64,000 nucleotides of DNA. Source: Bursaphelenchus xylophilus (lineage: Eukaryota > Nematoda > Chromadorea > Rhabditida > Aphelenchoididae). The notes under the pieces were generated by a model. That model had not been told where the DNA came from. It saw only the letters and a list, made by a program, of their open reading frames with translations, and ran no database searches. Positions within the stretch are counted from its first letter, which is position 1; each line of letters starts with the position of its first letter. This document shows, piece by piece, positions 56,201-64,000 of this stretch. The translations under genes were made by a program, and so were the position numbers. Location: positions 10,039,501 to 10,103,500 of the forward strand of contig CAJFCV020000005.1 in assembly GCA_904066235.2 (NCBI GenBank), in the 5' to 3' direction.

Positions 56201-59200
56201 TTTTTTAAATTGTATAGCTTAGCTTTATATTTTCATATTTTTTTTGTTATATTTTTTAATTTTCAGTTTAGCGAGCTGTTTTTAGCAACTCTTATCATGT
56301 TTTTACTAAATTTTTCAATTCTTACACTTTGTCATATTTTTGTCATATTTTTACATAGTAATATCTTGGTCATAATTCTGTCATATGCTTAGGATCTTGG
56401 GATAGTGTCATATTTTTATCATTTTCATAACAGTCAGCAATCTTCTGCCCCAATTTTTATCCTCGTTTTAGAATTATTTAGAACGTTTTAGAATCATTAA
56501 GAAAACTTTAGAATTGTTTAGAATGTTTTAGAATTATTTAGAAAAAGGAAAGCGAAAAGAAAGGATGAATCATAGCTGTTTCTCTGTTGATTATTGAAGG
56601 ATCTTGATGAAAATATGACTACACTATGTCAAAAATATTACTATGTTAAAATATGACTAAAATATGACAAAGTTATGACAAAAATATTACTATATAAAAA
56701 TATGATAAAATATGACAAAAATTATTACTAAGGTTAAAATTGCTAAAATATATCAAAAATATGACAAAAATATAACTAAGCTTACAATTGCTAAATTATG
56801 AAAAAAATATGACAAAAAATAAGACAATGTAAGTAAAGCAAAAAATGTTGCAAACGTAAAAATATTAAAATTATGTAAACAACAGCTATAAATGTAAAAA
56901 TATTAAAACTGTGTAGACAACTGCTAAAAAAGGTAAAACGTATAAAAAATAAACAACTGCTAAAAACGTAAAACGTATAAAACAAAGTAAACAACTGCTA
57001 CAAAATGTAAAAACGTGTAAAACGTGAAAAACATAAAAAACATGAAAAACGTAAAAAACATTACGGTAGAAAGAAACTATTGAATTATTGTTTTTAGATT
57101 AGTCTACTATGTCAACCGTTATGTATAATATGTTTTTTAAAGGTAGGATTTTTTATCTATTTAATAATTTGTAATGTCCAAAGGCTAATGTTTTTATTTT
57201 CTAGTATAAATCTTTTAAAGTCTGTGCTATCATTATTCATAACTATTTTGTTTTTATTTTATTGTATAAATCTGGTGTTTCTTAGATTGTATTAAATATT
57301 GATCTTTTTTAATTAGTTTTCAAATAAGCATTCTTTATAATCTGTTATCTTTATTTCATCTACTATACACTTTTTCACTCCTTATGATTTTTTCTTTTCT
57401 ATTTCATTGTTAATTTTGTAAGCATACTGTTTCATCAACTACGTTTACAATTCCTCCTCTAATTCCTTTTTCGATAAATAGGTACATTTCGCTATTTTGA
57501 ATAGTTTGTAATTTTATATTTGTTATTTTGGATTATTCTAGTTTCTTTGTTTTCTTTAATACCTTGGATGTAATATTAGCTGTAAATGTAAGAAACAAAC
57601 TGTAGTAAGCAAAAGTAAAAATAATAAAACTGTTTTAAAAGGTAATTGTAAGATTTAAATAATAGTTGGATTGATGAAAAAAATATTCCTTAATAAATGG
57701 GGATGATTCTGTTTGGTGATAATGTAGAAAATGTTACTGTAGTAAAAAATGAAGAAAATGTAGAAAATGTTACAAAGGTTAAAAATGAAGAAAATGTAGA
57801 AAAAGTAAAAAATGTTAAAAAAGTAAAAAATGTAAAAAGTACTGATTCAAATAGATTAACTGCTGAAAGTATTGAATTTTTGAATGAATTGATATGTGGA
57901 ACTGGCTTTAAAAAAATTATTACTAAGAAAAATCGTTAATCTATGTCTACTTTTGTTGGCTATTTTTTAAATGTTGGTTATTTTTTTATATGTAGAATTT
58001 TTTATTCATATACTATTTTTATATAATGTAACTATTGTTTTGTAAGGTAAATATTTTTTAAATGTTGACTGTTCTTTTTATTAGTTAAATATGTAGAATT
58101 TTTAAAAATGTTGACTATCGTTTTATTAGTTGACCATTGTTTTATTTTTTAGATATATAGAAAATGTAAAAAAAGTTAAAAATGAAGAAAAAGTAGAAAA
58201 TTTTAAAAATGTTCATAAAGTAAAAAATGTAAAAAATACTAATTCAAATAAGTTAACTGCTGAAAATGTGGAATTTTTGAACCAATTGAAGTCTGGAAGC
58301 GGCTTTAAAAAGGTGATAACTAAGAAAAATCGCTGATCTGTGTTATCTGTTGTTTTATCTAAGACTGTCGTATCCATTATTACAACTTGTTTCTTTGTAT
58401 TTTGTGTTAGCAATTTTAGGTATGTAGAAAATTTTTTATAAGGTAGCTTTTTTTTTTATTTTGAGCAATGTTTAAGATTTTTAGAAAAGTGTTCTATTTT
58501 AGCTGAAATGGGCTTTGAATTCAGTTTTTTTATGGGGGTTAAAATTTTGAAAATGTTTCTGTTTTTGGTAAAAATACCTTATAAATCAACTGTTGGTCGT
58601 CAGGCCCAAAGGGCCCTCCTCTGTGTGGCCTAGAAAGTATATATACTATTTTGGGTGAAAAGGGCTTTGAATTAAGTTTTGTTTTTTTTTGTTTTTTTTT
58701 ATGAGGGTTAAAATTTTTAAAAATGTGTTCTGTTTTTGGTAAAAATACTTATAAATCAACTGTTGGTCGTCAGGCCCTAGGGGCCCTCCTCCGTGTGGTC
58801 CAGAAACCCAATAATAATTTAAGAGCTTTTTTATTTTAGATATGTAGAAATTTTTTTATTTTAGCAATGTTTAATATTTTTTAAAAAGTGCTTCGAATTC
58901 AGTTTTTTTTTTATTGGGGTTAAAATTTAGAAAATGTTGTCTGTTTTTAATAAAAATACTTCAAAATCAACTGTTGGTCGTCAGGCCCTAGGGGCCCTCC
59001 TCCGTGTGGTCCAGAAACCCCCTTTATATACTACTGGAGGTATTTTGCTACATTTTGTGATACTTCCTGGATACAAAATGGTAGGTTTTTTGCCACTGCA
59101 TCAGGTTCCCCACTGTAGGCCCAAAAAAAACTGTTTTTAAAATACGGATGGAGTTAAATAATCAGCAAATTCAGTTTCATGGTTTATCACGGACTGATAT

Positions 59201-60976
59201 TACCTCCCCTTCAGCCACCGAAGCATGTATTATACTACGTTTTTTCAAAAGTCCAAAAAACCTATTCCTTTTTGAAAAAGTGTAGAAGACTTACTTCCAA
59301 TACTCGTTGAAGGCAGGCTTGTCAACATAGCCCTCAAACCACCAATCATAGTCGATGTTGAAGGGGTCGGCCCAGTAGCCCGGGGCGAACACAACCTTCG
59401 GGTCGTCGAGCTCCGGGCAATATTGTTTGCTCAAAAAGGCTTGATGGAGATTCCGGAATTCGACAAAAACATGGTTTATAAGGGTTAGCTGAAATTATTT
59501 ACCGTAATTTCTTATCTACAGCTTTATTACGATAAAAAGATGATCACCAATGTGTCGCCTACCTTATCATCTTTAGGCATCTTGTTGTAGGCTTTGCAAG
59601 TTTTTTCAAAGAATCTTATCGCCGGCTTCAGAAGATGACATTCAATGTCGTAGATGAATCGCTTTTTAGGCGTGACAAACTAAATGTTTTCAAAACATAA
59701 AAATTTTTTCCCTCATCTTACCGTATTTTCCGTAAAATTGATCTCCCTATGATGCTCTTTTACTCGCTCTAACTGCGCGGCAGCAACCTCATCGTAAGCT
59801 TTGACCAACTCTTGTAGCAACGGCGTCAGATTGGCTTCAGACGTCGACGAGAGGGCTGTCAGGCCAATGCCTTCGTCTTTGGCTGTCCCAGCTACTAAAA
59901 ATTGAAAAAAATAATAAAACAACCAATAAACTTACCGTTTATCTCGATGTTTGCTCGCTGGCATTTGTGGTAGCGACATGCTTTGCATTTGATTCGTTGG
60001 GTTCGGCCTGAAATTGTGGGGTTGATGCCAAGAAAAATGATTTTTTTTGGGGAGAAAAGTGATTTATGAGGGCTCTAACAATTCCTGAAAACCCTGGCTT
60101 GTATTTTGCTTTACCAGTGGGGCTATTTTGTAATTTTTTCCGACGATAGTATGGAAAAAAGTTTAGACGTAACATTTTTCGGATATATCTCCGCACATGG
60201 CACCTGCAGAAAGTTGACTCTACTGGTGGATTCATTCGGCTGCTCCTCTATAACATACCATAGGTTTTCAAGACCTAATCGCAAAAAATCTTTTGCCGAA
60301 AAGATATCAAGGTTCTTTGGGTTAGCAGTGTAGGGGCTAAGATATCTTTATTGTATGGGCTCGTAGTCAAATTATGAGCCGATTTTAACAGACTCTTAAG
60401 TCTAAATCAGGGAGCGGACAAAATAAAGAATAAAAAAAAAGAATTTTGTCTCACCTCCTTGCGTGTCACATGTATAATCGCCACTGGCGCATTTGTACTT
60501 GAGATTCTCGAGAACGGCGCGTTTGTAGAAGGAAGCGCATGCCCGACATACCTAAAGCAAACAATCGTTGGCTTACTTTCTATAGTGCCTAATTCACAAT
60601 CAATTCAATTTTGGTAGAGCAGTGAAAAAAAATAACATTTTAAGGCATTGGATTTTACTGCTTCTTAGAAAACAGTCTTAGAAAACAGTAAAACGCAATA
60701 AACTTGAACAATTTACGATTTTGTTACTGTGAATATAACTGTTCAAGCCAATTTTTTACAGCCAAAACAACTCACCTTAGCTCCCAAGATAAAAGTCCTG
60801 ATATCTTCTGCGCACACCTCGCATTTCAACGCGTAATCGCTCCTACACCCACTGCTAGCCGTTGAGCCATGCGGACTTGTATCGAGCTTTTTCGTTATGA
60901 TCTCACTTGACGGCATTGCTGAAGAAGAACTCGACTTTAAAGCCTTCAACGCAAGCTTTTTAATAACTCTTTTCAA
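50238..60976 (-). CDS. Nuclear hormone receptor 2 (412 aa) hosting the palindrome
   Basis: Exons on the minus strand are 60976-60776, 60551-60455, 60007-59936, 59894-59722, 59679-59563, 59488-59295, 50941-50829, 50739-50594 and 50363-50238 (1239 nt). Five exon lengths (72, 117, 194, 113, 146) equal those of nuclear receptor 1, and phases match across the large gap, so the two parts belong to one gene. First zinc finger in exons 1-2 (CEVCAEDI ... VCRACASFYKR), second in exons 2-3 (IKCKACRYHKCQRA). Ligand-binding domain has QYCPELDDPKVVFAPGYWAD. Intron 6 is 8353 bp and contains the giant AT-rich palindrome; intron 8 holds a family-1 MITE. The first 20 residues may be shorter if a downstream ATG (MPSSEII) is used. 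No exon is disrupted. Confidence 0.85.
50394..50555. mobile_element. Family-1 MITE, copy 29
   Basis: TATCAGACTGTCGGGAAAAT and inverted partner ending TTTTCCCAACAAACTGATA. In the last intron of nuclear receptor 2. Confidence 0.88.
51093..51228. repeat. Outer flank of palindrome with small hairpin
   Basis: ATTTTGCATCCGGGAAGTAT and following bases pair, with mismatches, with 59036-59116 on the other side (ATACTTCCTGGATACAAAAT). On this side only, an extra inverted repeat of about 80 bp (CCTCCCCCTCCAAGT ... ACTTGGAGAGGGAGG, 51150-51227) separates it from the arm. Confidence 0.6.
51246..51682. repeat. Three GC-rich subterminal motifs, left arm
   Basis: Direct copies at 51246-51300, 51457-51511 and 51628-51682, each about 55 bp, in otherwise AT-rich DNA. 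Conserved parts are GGACCACACGGAGGAGGGCC, a self-complementary GGGCCC(CTA)GGGCC core and TGACGACCAACAGTTGATTT. The third copy differs in the first part and has TTT in place of CTA in the core loop, with the flanking G/C runs kept. Confidence 0.85.
51930..52136 (-). CDS. Palindrome ORF 2, left copy (68 aa)
   Basis: Lys/Asn/Val-rich repeats (KNEEKVENFKNVHKVKNV) followed by a C-terminal motif LTAENVEFLNQL then GFKKVITKKNR, shared with the longer ORF at 52327. A possible acceptor (TATTTTTTAG) lies inside its first codons, so the true start may be spliced. An identical protein is encoded at 58130-58336. No function recognised. Confidence 0.45.
   Translation of the reverse strand: MTIVLFFRYIENVKKVKNEEKVENFKNVHKVKNVKNTNSNKLTAENVEFLNQLKSGSGFKKVITKKNR
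52327..52569 (-). CDS. Palindrome ORF 1, left copy (80 aa)
   Basis: Starts MGMILFGDNVENV, continues with VKNEENVE-type repeats (highly charged, probably coiled or disordered) and ends LTAESIEFLNEL then GFKKIITKKNR. It reads outward from the palindrome centre. An identical protein is encoded at 57697-57939. Codons are almost all A/T-rich. No known family is recognised; conservation of the C-terminal motif between ORF 1 and ORF 2 argues that the frame is real. Confidence 0.5.
   Translation of the reverse strand: MGMILFGDNVENVTVVKNEENVENVTKVKNEENVEKVKNVKKVKNVKSTDSNRLTAESIEFLNELICGTGFKKIITKKNR
53042..54137. mobile_element. 1096-bp TIR insertion in the left arm only
   Basis: Terminal inverted repeats CACATCAACCACAAA and exact complement, flanked by the 5-bp duplication TAGCA (53037-53041 and 54138-54142). 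The right arm keeps the empty site with a single TAGCA (complement at 57225-57229), so the boundaries are certain. It encodes no transposase. A 5-bp duplication with ends starting CAC is compatible with Transib-like elements, but this is a guess. Confidence 0.9.
55375..55533. other. Palindrome spacer, unique part
   Basis: AT-rich sequence present once, between the end of the left arm and the family-2 element. Contains TGGGTGCCCGCAAACGGAC but nothing recognisable. Confidence 0.7.
55534..55990. mobile_element. Family-2 MITE, complete reference copy at palindrome centre
   Basis: About 457 bp with terminal inverted repeats: the left end includes GGGAAGTACTTCAAGTGTGA and the right end is its near-exact complement, ending CTTCCCTTGTTAG. 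It abuts the start of the right arm. This is the best-preserved family-2 copy in the window. Confidence 0.88.
57697..57939 (+). CDS. Palindrome ORF 1, right copy (80 aa)
   Basis: Protein identical to the ORF at 52327-52569, read outward on the plus strand. Confidence 0.5.
   Translation: MGMILFGDNVENVTVVKNEENVENVTKVKNEENVEKVKNVKKVKNVKSTDSNRLTAESIEFLNELICGTGFKKIITKKNR
58130..58336 (+). CDS. Palindrome ORF 2, right copy (68 aa)
   Basis: Protein identical to the ORF at 51930-52136; it follows ORF 1 in the same direction, as in the left arm. Confidence 0.45.
   Translation: MTIVLFFRYIENVKKVKNEEKVENFKNVHKVKNVKNTNSNKLTAENVEFLNQLKSGSGFKKVITKKNR
58583..59018. repeat. Three GC-rich subterminal motifs, right arm
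   Basis: Inverted counterparts of the left-arm motifs at about 58583-58637, 58753-58807 and 58964-59018, giving six copies in all. Confidence 0.85.
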
Positions 60977-61201
60977 CGAAAAATTTAAGGCTTGTGAGTA
61001 GTTATGGGCATGGCAAGAACCATTAAAAATCTCATCCGACTCAAGGACTGGATTCTTTATTCATTAAAAATATTGTTGACGACTTGTAAGTGGGTCGGAA
61101 GACCGAGATTTGCCTTTAGCAAGTTAGCGAATGCTACGCGAAAAATATTTACAGAGGAAGAGGCAGCCAGAGGCTGTAAGATCGTTGAGAAATAGGGACT
61201 G

Positions 61202-63465
61202 TTATTTGGCCACAATCAGGTCTTTGAGGGCCTTTTCGATGCTGCATTCTTCGTCCTGTACTCGTTTGGAACGGAGGATCTTGATCTGTGTGATTGTGTG
61301 CATATTTTCGATGGAGAATTTCTGAAAATAAGAGGTTTATTACTGGCTTAACGGAGCTTTGATGACTTTGCCGTAACTCACATCAAACTCCCGATAAAAG
61401 TTCATAATCTCCGACAGTTTTTCGTTGTATCGGCCCGGAAATCGCTGTTTTAGACTCCAAGTCCACTCTTTCATCACCTTATCCTTGAACTGCTCCATTT
61501 CTTTCGTCGTTTTTCCGTTGAAATCGGCTATAAACAGAGGCTCAAACCGCTGTCTCGCATACTTACCATGCTTCCAAAGCACAAGCAGCATTAGCACCAC
61601 CGAGTCGAACGAGTTGGTGTTTAAAAGTTTGTATCTTTTGACAATTTCGGCCAAGCGAATTGTGAATGGTGCGACCAGGCTGAAATTTGGATTTTTGGGT
61701 TAAAAAGTAAGGTTATGGCCCTACTTTCTGTAGATTTGAATTTCATCGGGCTCCAGGAAGCCCTTGAAGTACCATTCGTAGTCGACGTTCGCCGGATCCG
61801 ACCAATATCCAGGCCCAAACACTATCCGATTATCTTCTAGGCGAGGGCAATAGTAACTGGTTAGATGACACTCATTCAGGGTTCTAAATTCGGGGTATGC
61901 TTCGCCCATTATTTTTATCTGCAAGTTGACATTTTTTGTGTGTAGGGTGATTTGACGATTACAGACTAAGTTTGCGAGGATTTTAGCCTACATTTTTTAT
62001 AAAATCCAAGACTCCAAACCAAAAAATGTGTATCCAAAATTGGGAAGAAATAAAAAAATAGAGATTTCTCAAGTATTGACGCATGGCCAATTCACAAGAC
62101 GTACGAAAAAAATTAATGAGATTAGTGCTTCATAGAGTTATGCATTTTCATAAAGTGCGTGGACATTTCGTCGCGTTTTGCACCGTGTATAATGTATCGG
62201 AATTTGCACTGTGCGTTAGCGATAAACGTGGAAAAAAGTTTAAAATGCACTGTGGAGTCCTTGCAGTTTACGAAAGTACTACTCCTCTCCTGGGTTATGA
62301 ATCAAAGTCCATAAATTCAAAAAAAAATCTAATTTTTTACCTGATCGTTCCGTGGCAAGTTGCCGAAGGGCCCAAAGTATTTAACCAGCACATTGTAGAG
62401 GTCTTCTATTACCGCACACTCGAGTTTGAAAATATCTGTCTTTTTGGTTGTGATGAACTGAAAGAAGACTTGTTGATTTAGCCGGACCACATGCGTTTTA
62501 AAAAATATATTATACGTACAAGGGGACCTCTGTACAACGAGATGAAATATTTATATATTTTTTGTTTAATATCAGTCTTTCGGGAAAATAATGGGGATCC
62601 GACGCTCGACTGCAGCGAGTCTTGACAGTTTTTCTCCACAAATCCACATTATTTCCTCGACGGACTGATAAAAGGATTCCATACTAAAGAAGATTTTTTT
62701 GGATAAAGTATGACCCTCAAGAGCTCGGAAATGTTAAAGAAATGCATAAGAAACAAGTCTATCTGGTGTAACAATCTAATCGCCCGCACTTTCGCACCGA
62801 GAACGGCCTTGAAACAGTCCAAGTTCATCAATATTTTGTGTCTTTCAAAAAGATACAAAGCAATGATTTGATTTTCAAATGAAGAAGAGTCTAACCTTAA
62901 TTTTGGGCATAAAGGGCAACGGAAATGTGCGATAAGTCTTTCTAGAAGCGTTCGTAAAGTGCTTGACACAAAGCAAAAATCGCGACAAGAACTAATGAAG
63001 AATTCAGCGGAATTTTAGCCCGCAATTCAGCATAGGGGTTTATAGATTCAAAATTTCATAGGTCCAACGCTCGCTAATAGCTTTCAATTTGGATAAGGCT
63101 CTTATTAACAAGTTGAAGTTGCACAGACATTGAAATGAACAACTTTTTTTAGGCAAAACTTAGCTCTTATAAAAATGTACCAACTTACGACTCCATGCGA
63201 GAAATCTGCCTCCGGATGCTGCCTTTTGATGACCTCGTGTTGCGCTGCATGATACTTTGTGAGCCCTTCGACGAGTTTTGTCAGCAACGGCAAGTTTAGA
63301 AAGTCCGGTTTTGGGATCTGCTTCTCTGTACTAGCTTTCAACTGTTCCTCATCGACTAAAGATTGCAGATAAAAGTAAACACGATTAACCTACTTTTTAC
63401 ATGGACTCCGGCTTGTTCGCACTTCATGAAACGGCACGCCTTGCATTTGGTTCGGTCGGAGCGGT
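61202..63465 (-). CDS. Nuclear hormone receptor 3, 5' end outside the window
   Basis: Third tandem receptor. Visible exons on the minus strand are 63465-63394, 63355-63189, 62457-62341, 61918-61725, 61679-61567, 61527-61382 and 61321-61202. Their lengths (72, 167, 117, 194, 113, 146, 120) match nuclear receptor 1 almost exactly. The first visible exon encodes the end of the second zinc finger (RTKCKACRFMKCEQAG); the exons for the first finger must lie beyond 64000. The ligand-binding part has KYFGPFGNLPRNDQ, SYYCPRLEDN and FGPGYWSD. Intron 5 of the usual structure (62458-63188) holds a family-1 MITE. Confidence 0.88.
62570..62670. mobile_element. Family-1 MITE, copy 30
   Basis: TATCAGTCTTTCGGGAAAAT and inverted partner ending TTTCCTCGACGGACTGATA. 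In an intron of nuclear receptor 3. Confidence 0.88.
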
Positions 63466-63538
63466 CTGAACGAACAATTCGTTACTAGAAATCGGCGGTA
63501 AATTTTCGAGAATATACGAGGTGTTTCCACTTTAAACT

Positions 63539-63986
63539 CACAAGGAAGTGTACAAGTTCGACGGTCAGATTTTAATGTAACTTGACGAGAATTTAGACTG
63601 TACCTTTTTGAAGTCATATACGAGATAAACGAGTTTCCTAGCTCGCGCTTCTCCTATACAACTCATATTTTTTGTAGGAGGCTTGGTAAAACATTTGGCG
63701 AGGTTTTTTGAATAGAAAGAGCAATGTTTCGGCCAAACATCAATCTATTTATATTGTTCAAAAATGGCACCGACATGTCCTGAAAATAATGTGAACATGT
63801 TGAGGTTTTGGGATGGCACATCATCGCTTTGTGACGGCTAGCGGTGGCTACAAAGATTGTTGAATATCTCGTCTGCGTCTGCAAAGCGCGAGCTAAAACT
63901 GCCACAAATTTATGTGGGATACATACTGAACGTGTGCAAAAAAAATATAGCCCGACCGTCGCACTTGGGAAACCTCCCTTGTCAGT
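63539..63986. mobile_element. Family-2 MITE with nested family-1 piece
   Basis: Left end CACAAGGAAGTGTACAAGTT and right end CGCACTTGGGAAACCTCCCT before TGTCAG form imperfect inverted repeats. The interior is interrupted at about 63770-63855 by family-1 text. Confidence 0.7.
63770..63855. mobile_element. Family-1 MITE, partial copy
   Basis: CATGTCCTGAAAATAATGTG at one end followed by ATCATCGCTTTGTGACGGCT, typical family-1 interior; no second terminus. Nested in the family-2 element. Confidence 0.6.
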
Positions 63987-64000
63987 CGTCAAAAAAATCA

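Larger units (their letters stand above)
55993..59035. repeat. Giant palindrome, right arm
   Basis: Inverted copy of the left arm, 3043 bp, without the 1.1-kb insertion. It ends CTTTATATACTACT, complementary to the start of the left arm at 51229. Both arms lie inside intron 6 of nuclear receptor 2. Confidence 0.92.

Noticed and set aside
54975..56392. Hydrophobic 72-codon ORFs and other Phe/Leu/Ile-rich ORFs in the palindrome arms (also 54373-54576 and 56791-56994)
   Set aside because: They are the T-rich strand of simple AT-rich repeats, with no start context, no charged loops and no motif. Being present in both arms only reflects arm identity.
51229..59035. Pure assembly artefact (mirror-image chimera)
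   Set aside because: One arm has a transposon insertion with target duplication while the other has the empty site. Scattered mismatches, a unique spacer and asymmetric flanks also exist. Long-read confirmation is still advisable.
1221..63855. CRISPR-like array from the many evenly similar short repeats
   Set aside because: The repeats are dispersed inverted-repeat elements in a eukaryotic genome, in both orientations and with variable interiors.

Overview
The window looks like nuclear DNA of a free-living rhabditid nematode, Caenorhabditis or a close relative (inference). The reasons are short introns with TTTTCAG-type acceptors, 3' splice sites lying a few bases upstream of start codons as expected for trans-splicing, a tandem array of chemoreceptor GPCRs, a tandem group of supplementary nuclear hormone receptors with degenerate zinc fingers, and small secreted glycine-rich or cysteine-rich peptides. 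Most real genes are multi-exon, so single ORFs show only fragments; the gene models below were assembled by hand from splice signals, reading phase and comparison between paralogues.

Layout. 0.2-21.6 kb: five intact Str/Srd-like GPCR genes on the minus strand. Each has five exons with the same internal exon lengths (192, 167, 196 and 171 nt). There is also one truncated, frameshifted last-exon copy left by a segmental duplication. A separate three-exon gene for a single-pass membrane protein lies on the opposite strand inside an intron of the first receptor. 22.7-26.3 kb: three small secreted peptide genes, one glycine-rich and two 8-cysteine peptides with identical cysteine spacing. 27.2-35.0 kb: an alpha-1,3-fucosyltransferase (GT10) with two apparent GC-AG introns, a secreted histidine acid phosphatase, and a secreted class 3 lipase on the opposite strand. 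35-46.5 kb: mostly repeats (hAT-type element, tRNA-like inverted pair, fold-back element, MITEs) plus one small serine/lysine-rich gene. 46.5-47.4 kb: a secreted lysine/glycine-rich peptide. 47.5-64 kb: three tandem nuclear hormone receptor genes on the minus strand, the last running off the window.

The most striking structure is at 51.2-59.0 kb. It is a very AT-rich palindrome with two arms of about 3.04 kb that match almost base for base. It sits entirely inside intron 6 of the middle nuclear receptor gene. Each arm carries two small Lys/Asn/Val-rich ORFs that share a C-terminal motif, and three copies of a GC-rich motif of about 50 bp near the outer end. One arm alone carries a 1.1-kb insertion with terminal inverted repeats and a 5-bp target duplication; the other arm keeps the empty site. 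I cannot assign this palindrome to a known element class.

About 31 copies of one short inverted-repeat element (family 1, terminus CAGTCTGTCGGGAAAATAAT) are scattered through the window, roughly 20 of them in introns and none in an exon. A second family (family 2, terminus GGGAAGTACTTCAAGTGTGA) gives about ten more full or broken copies. All functional statements are inferred from sequence motifs; no database search was run.
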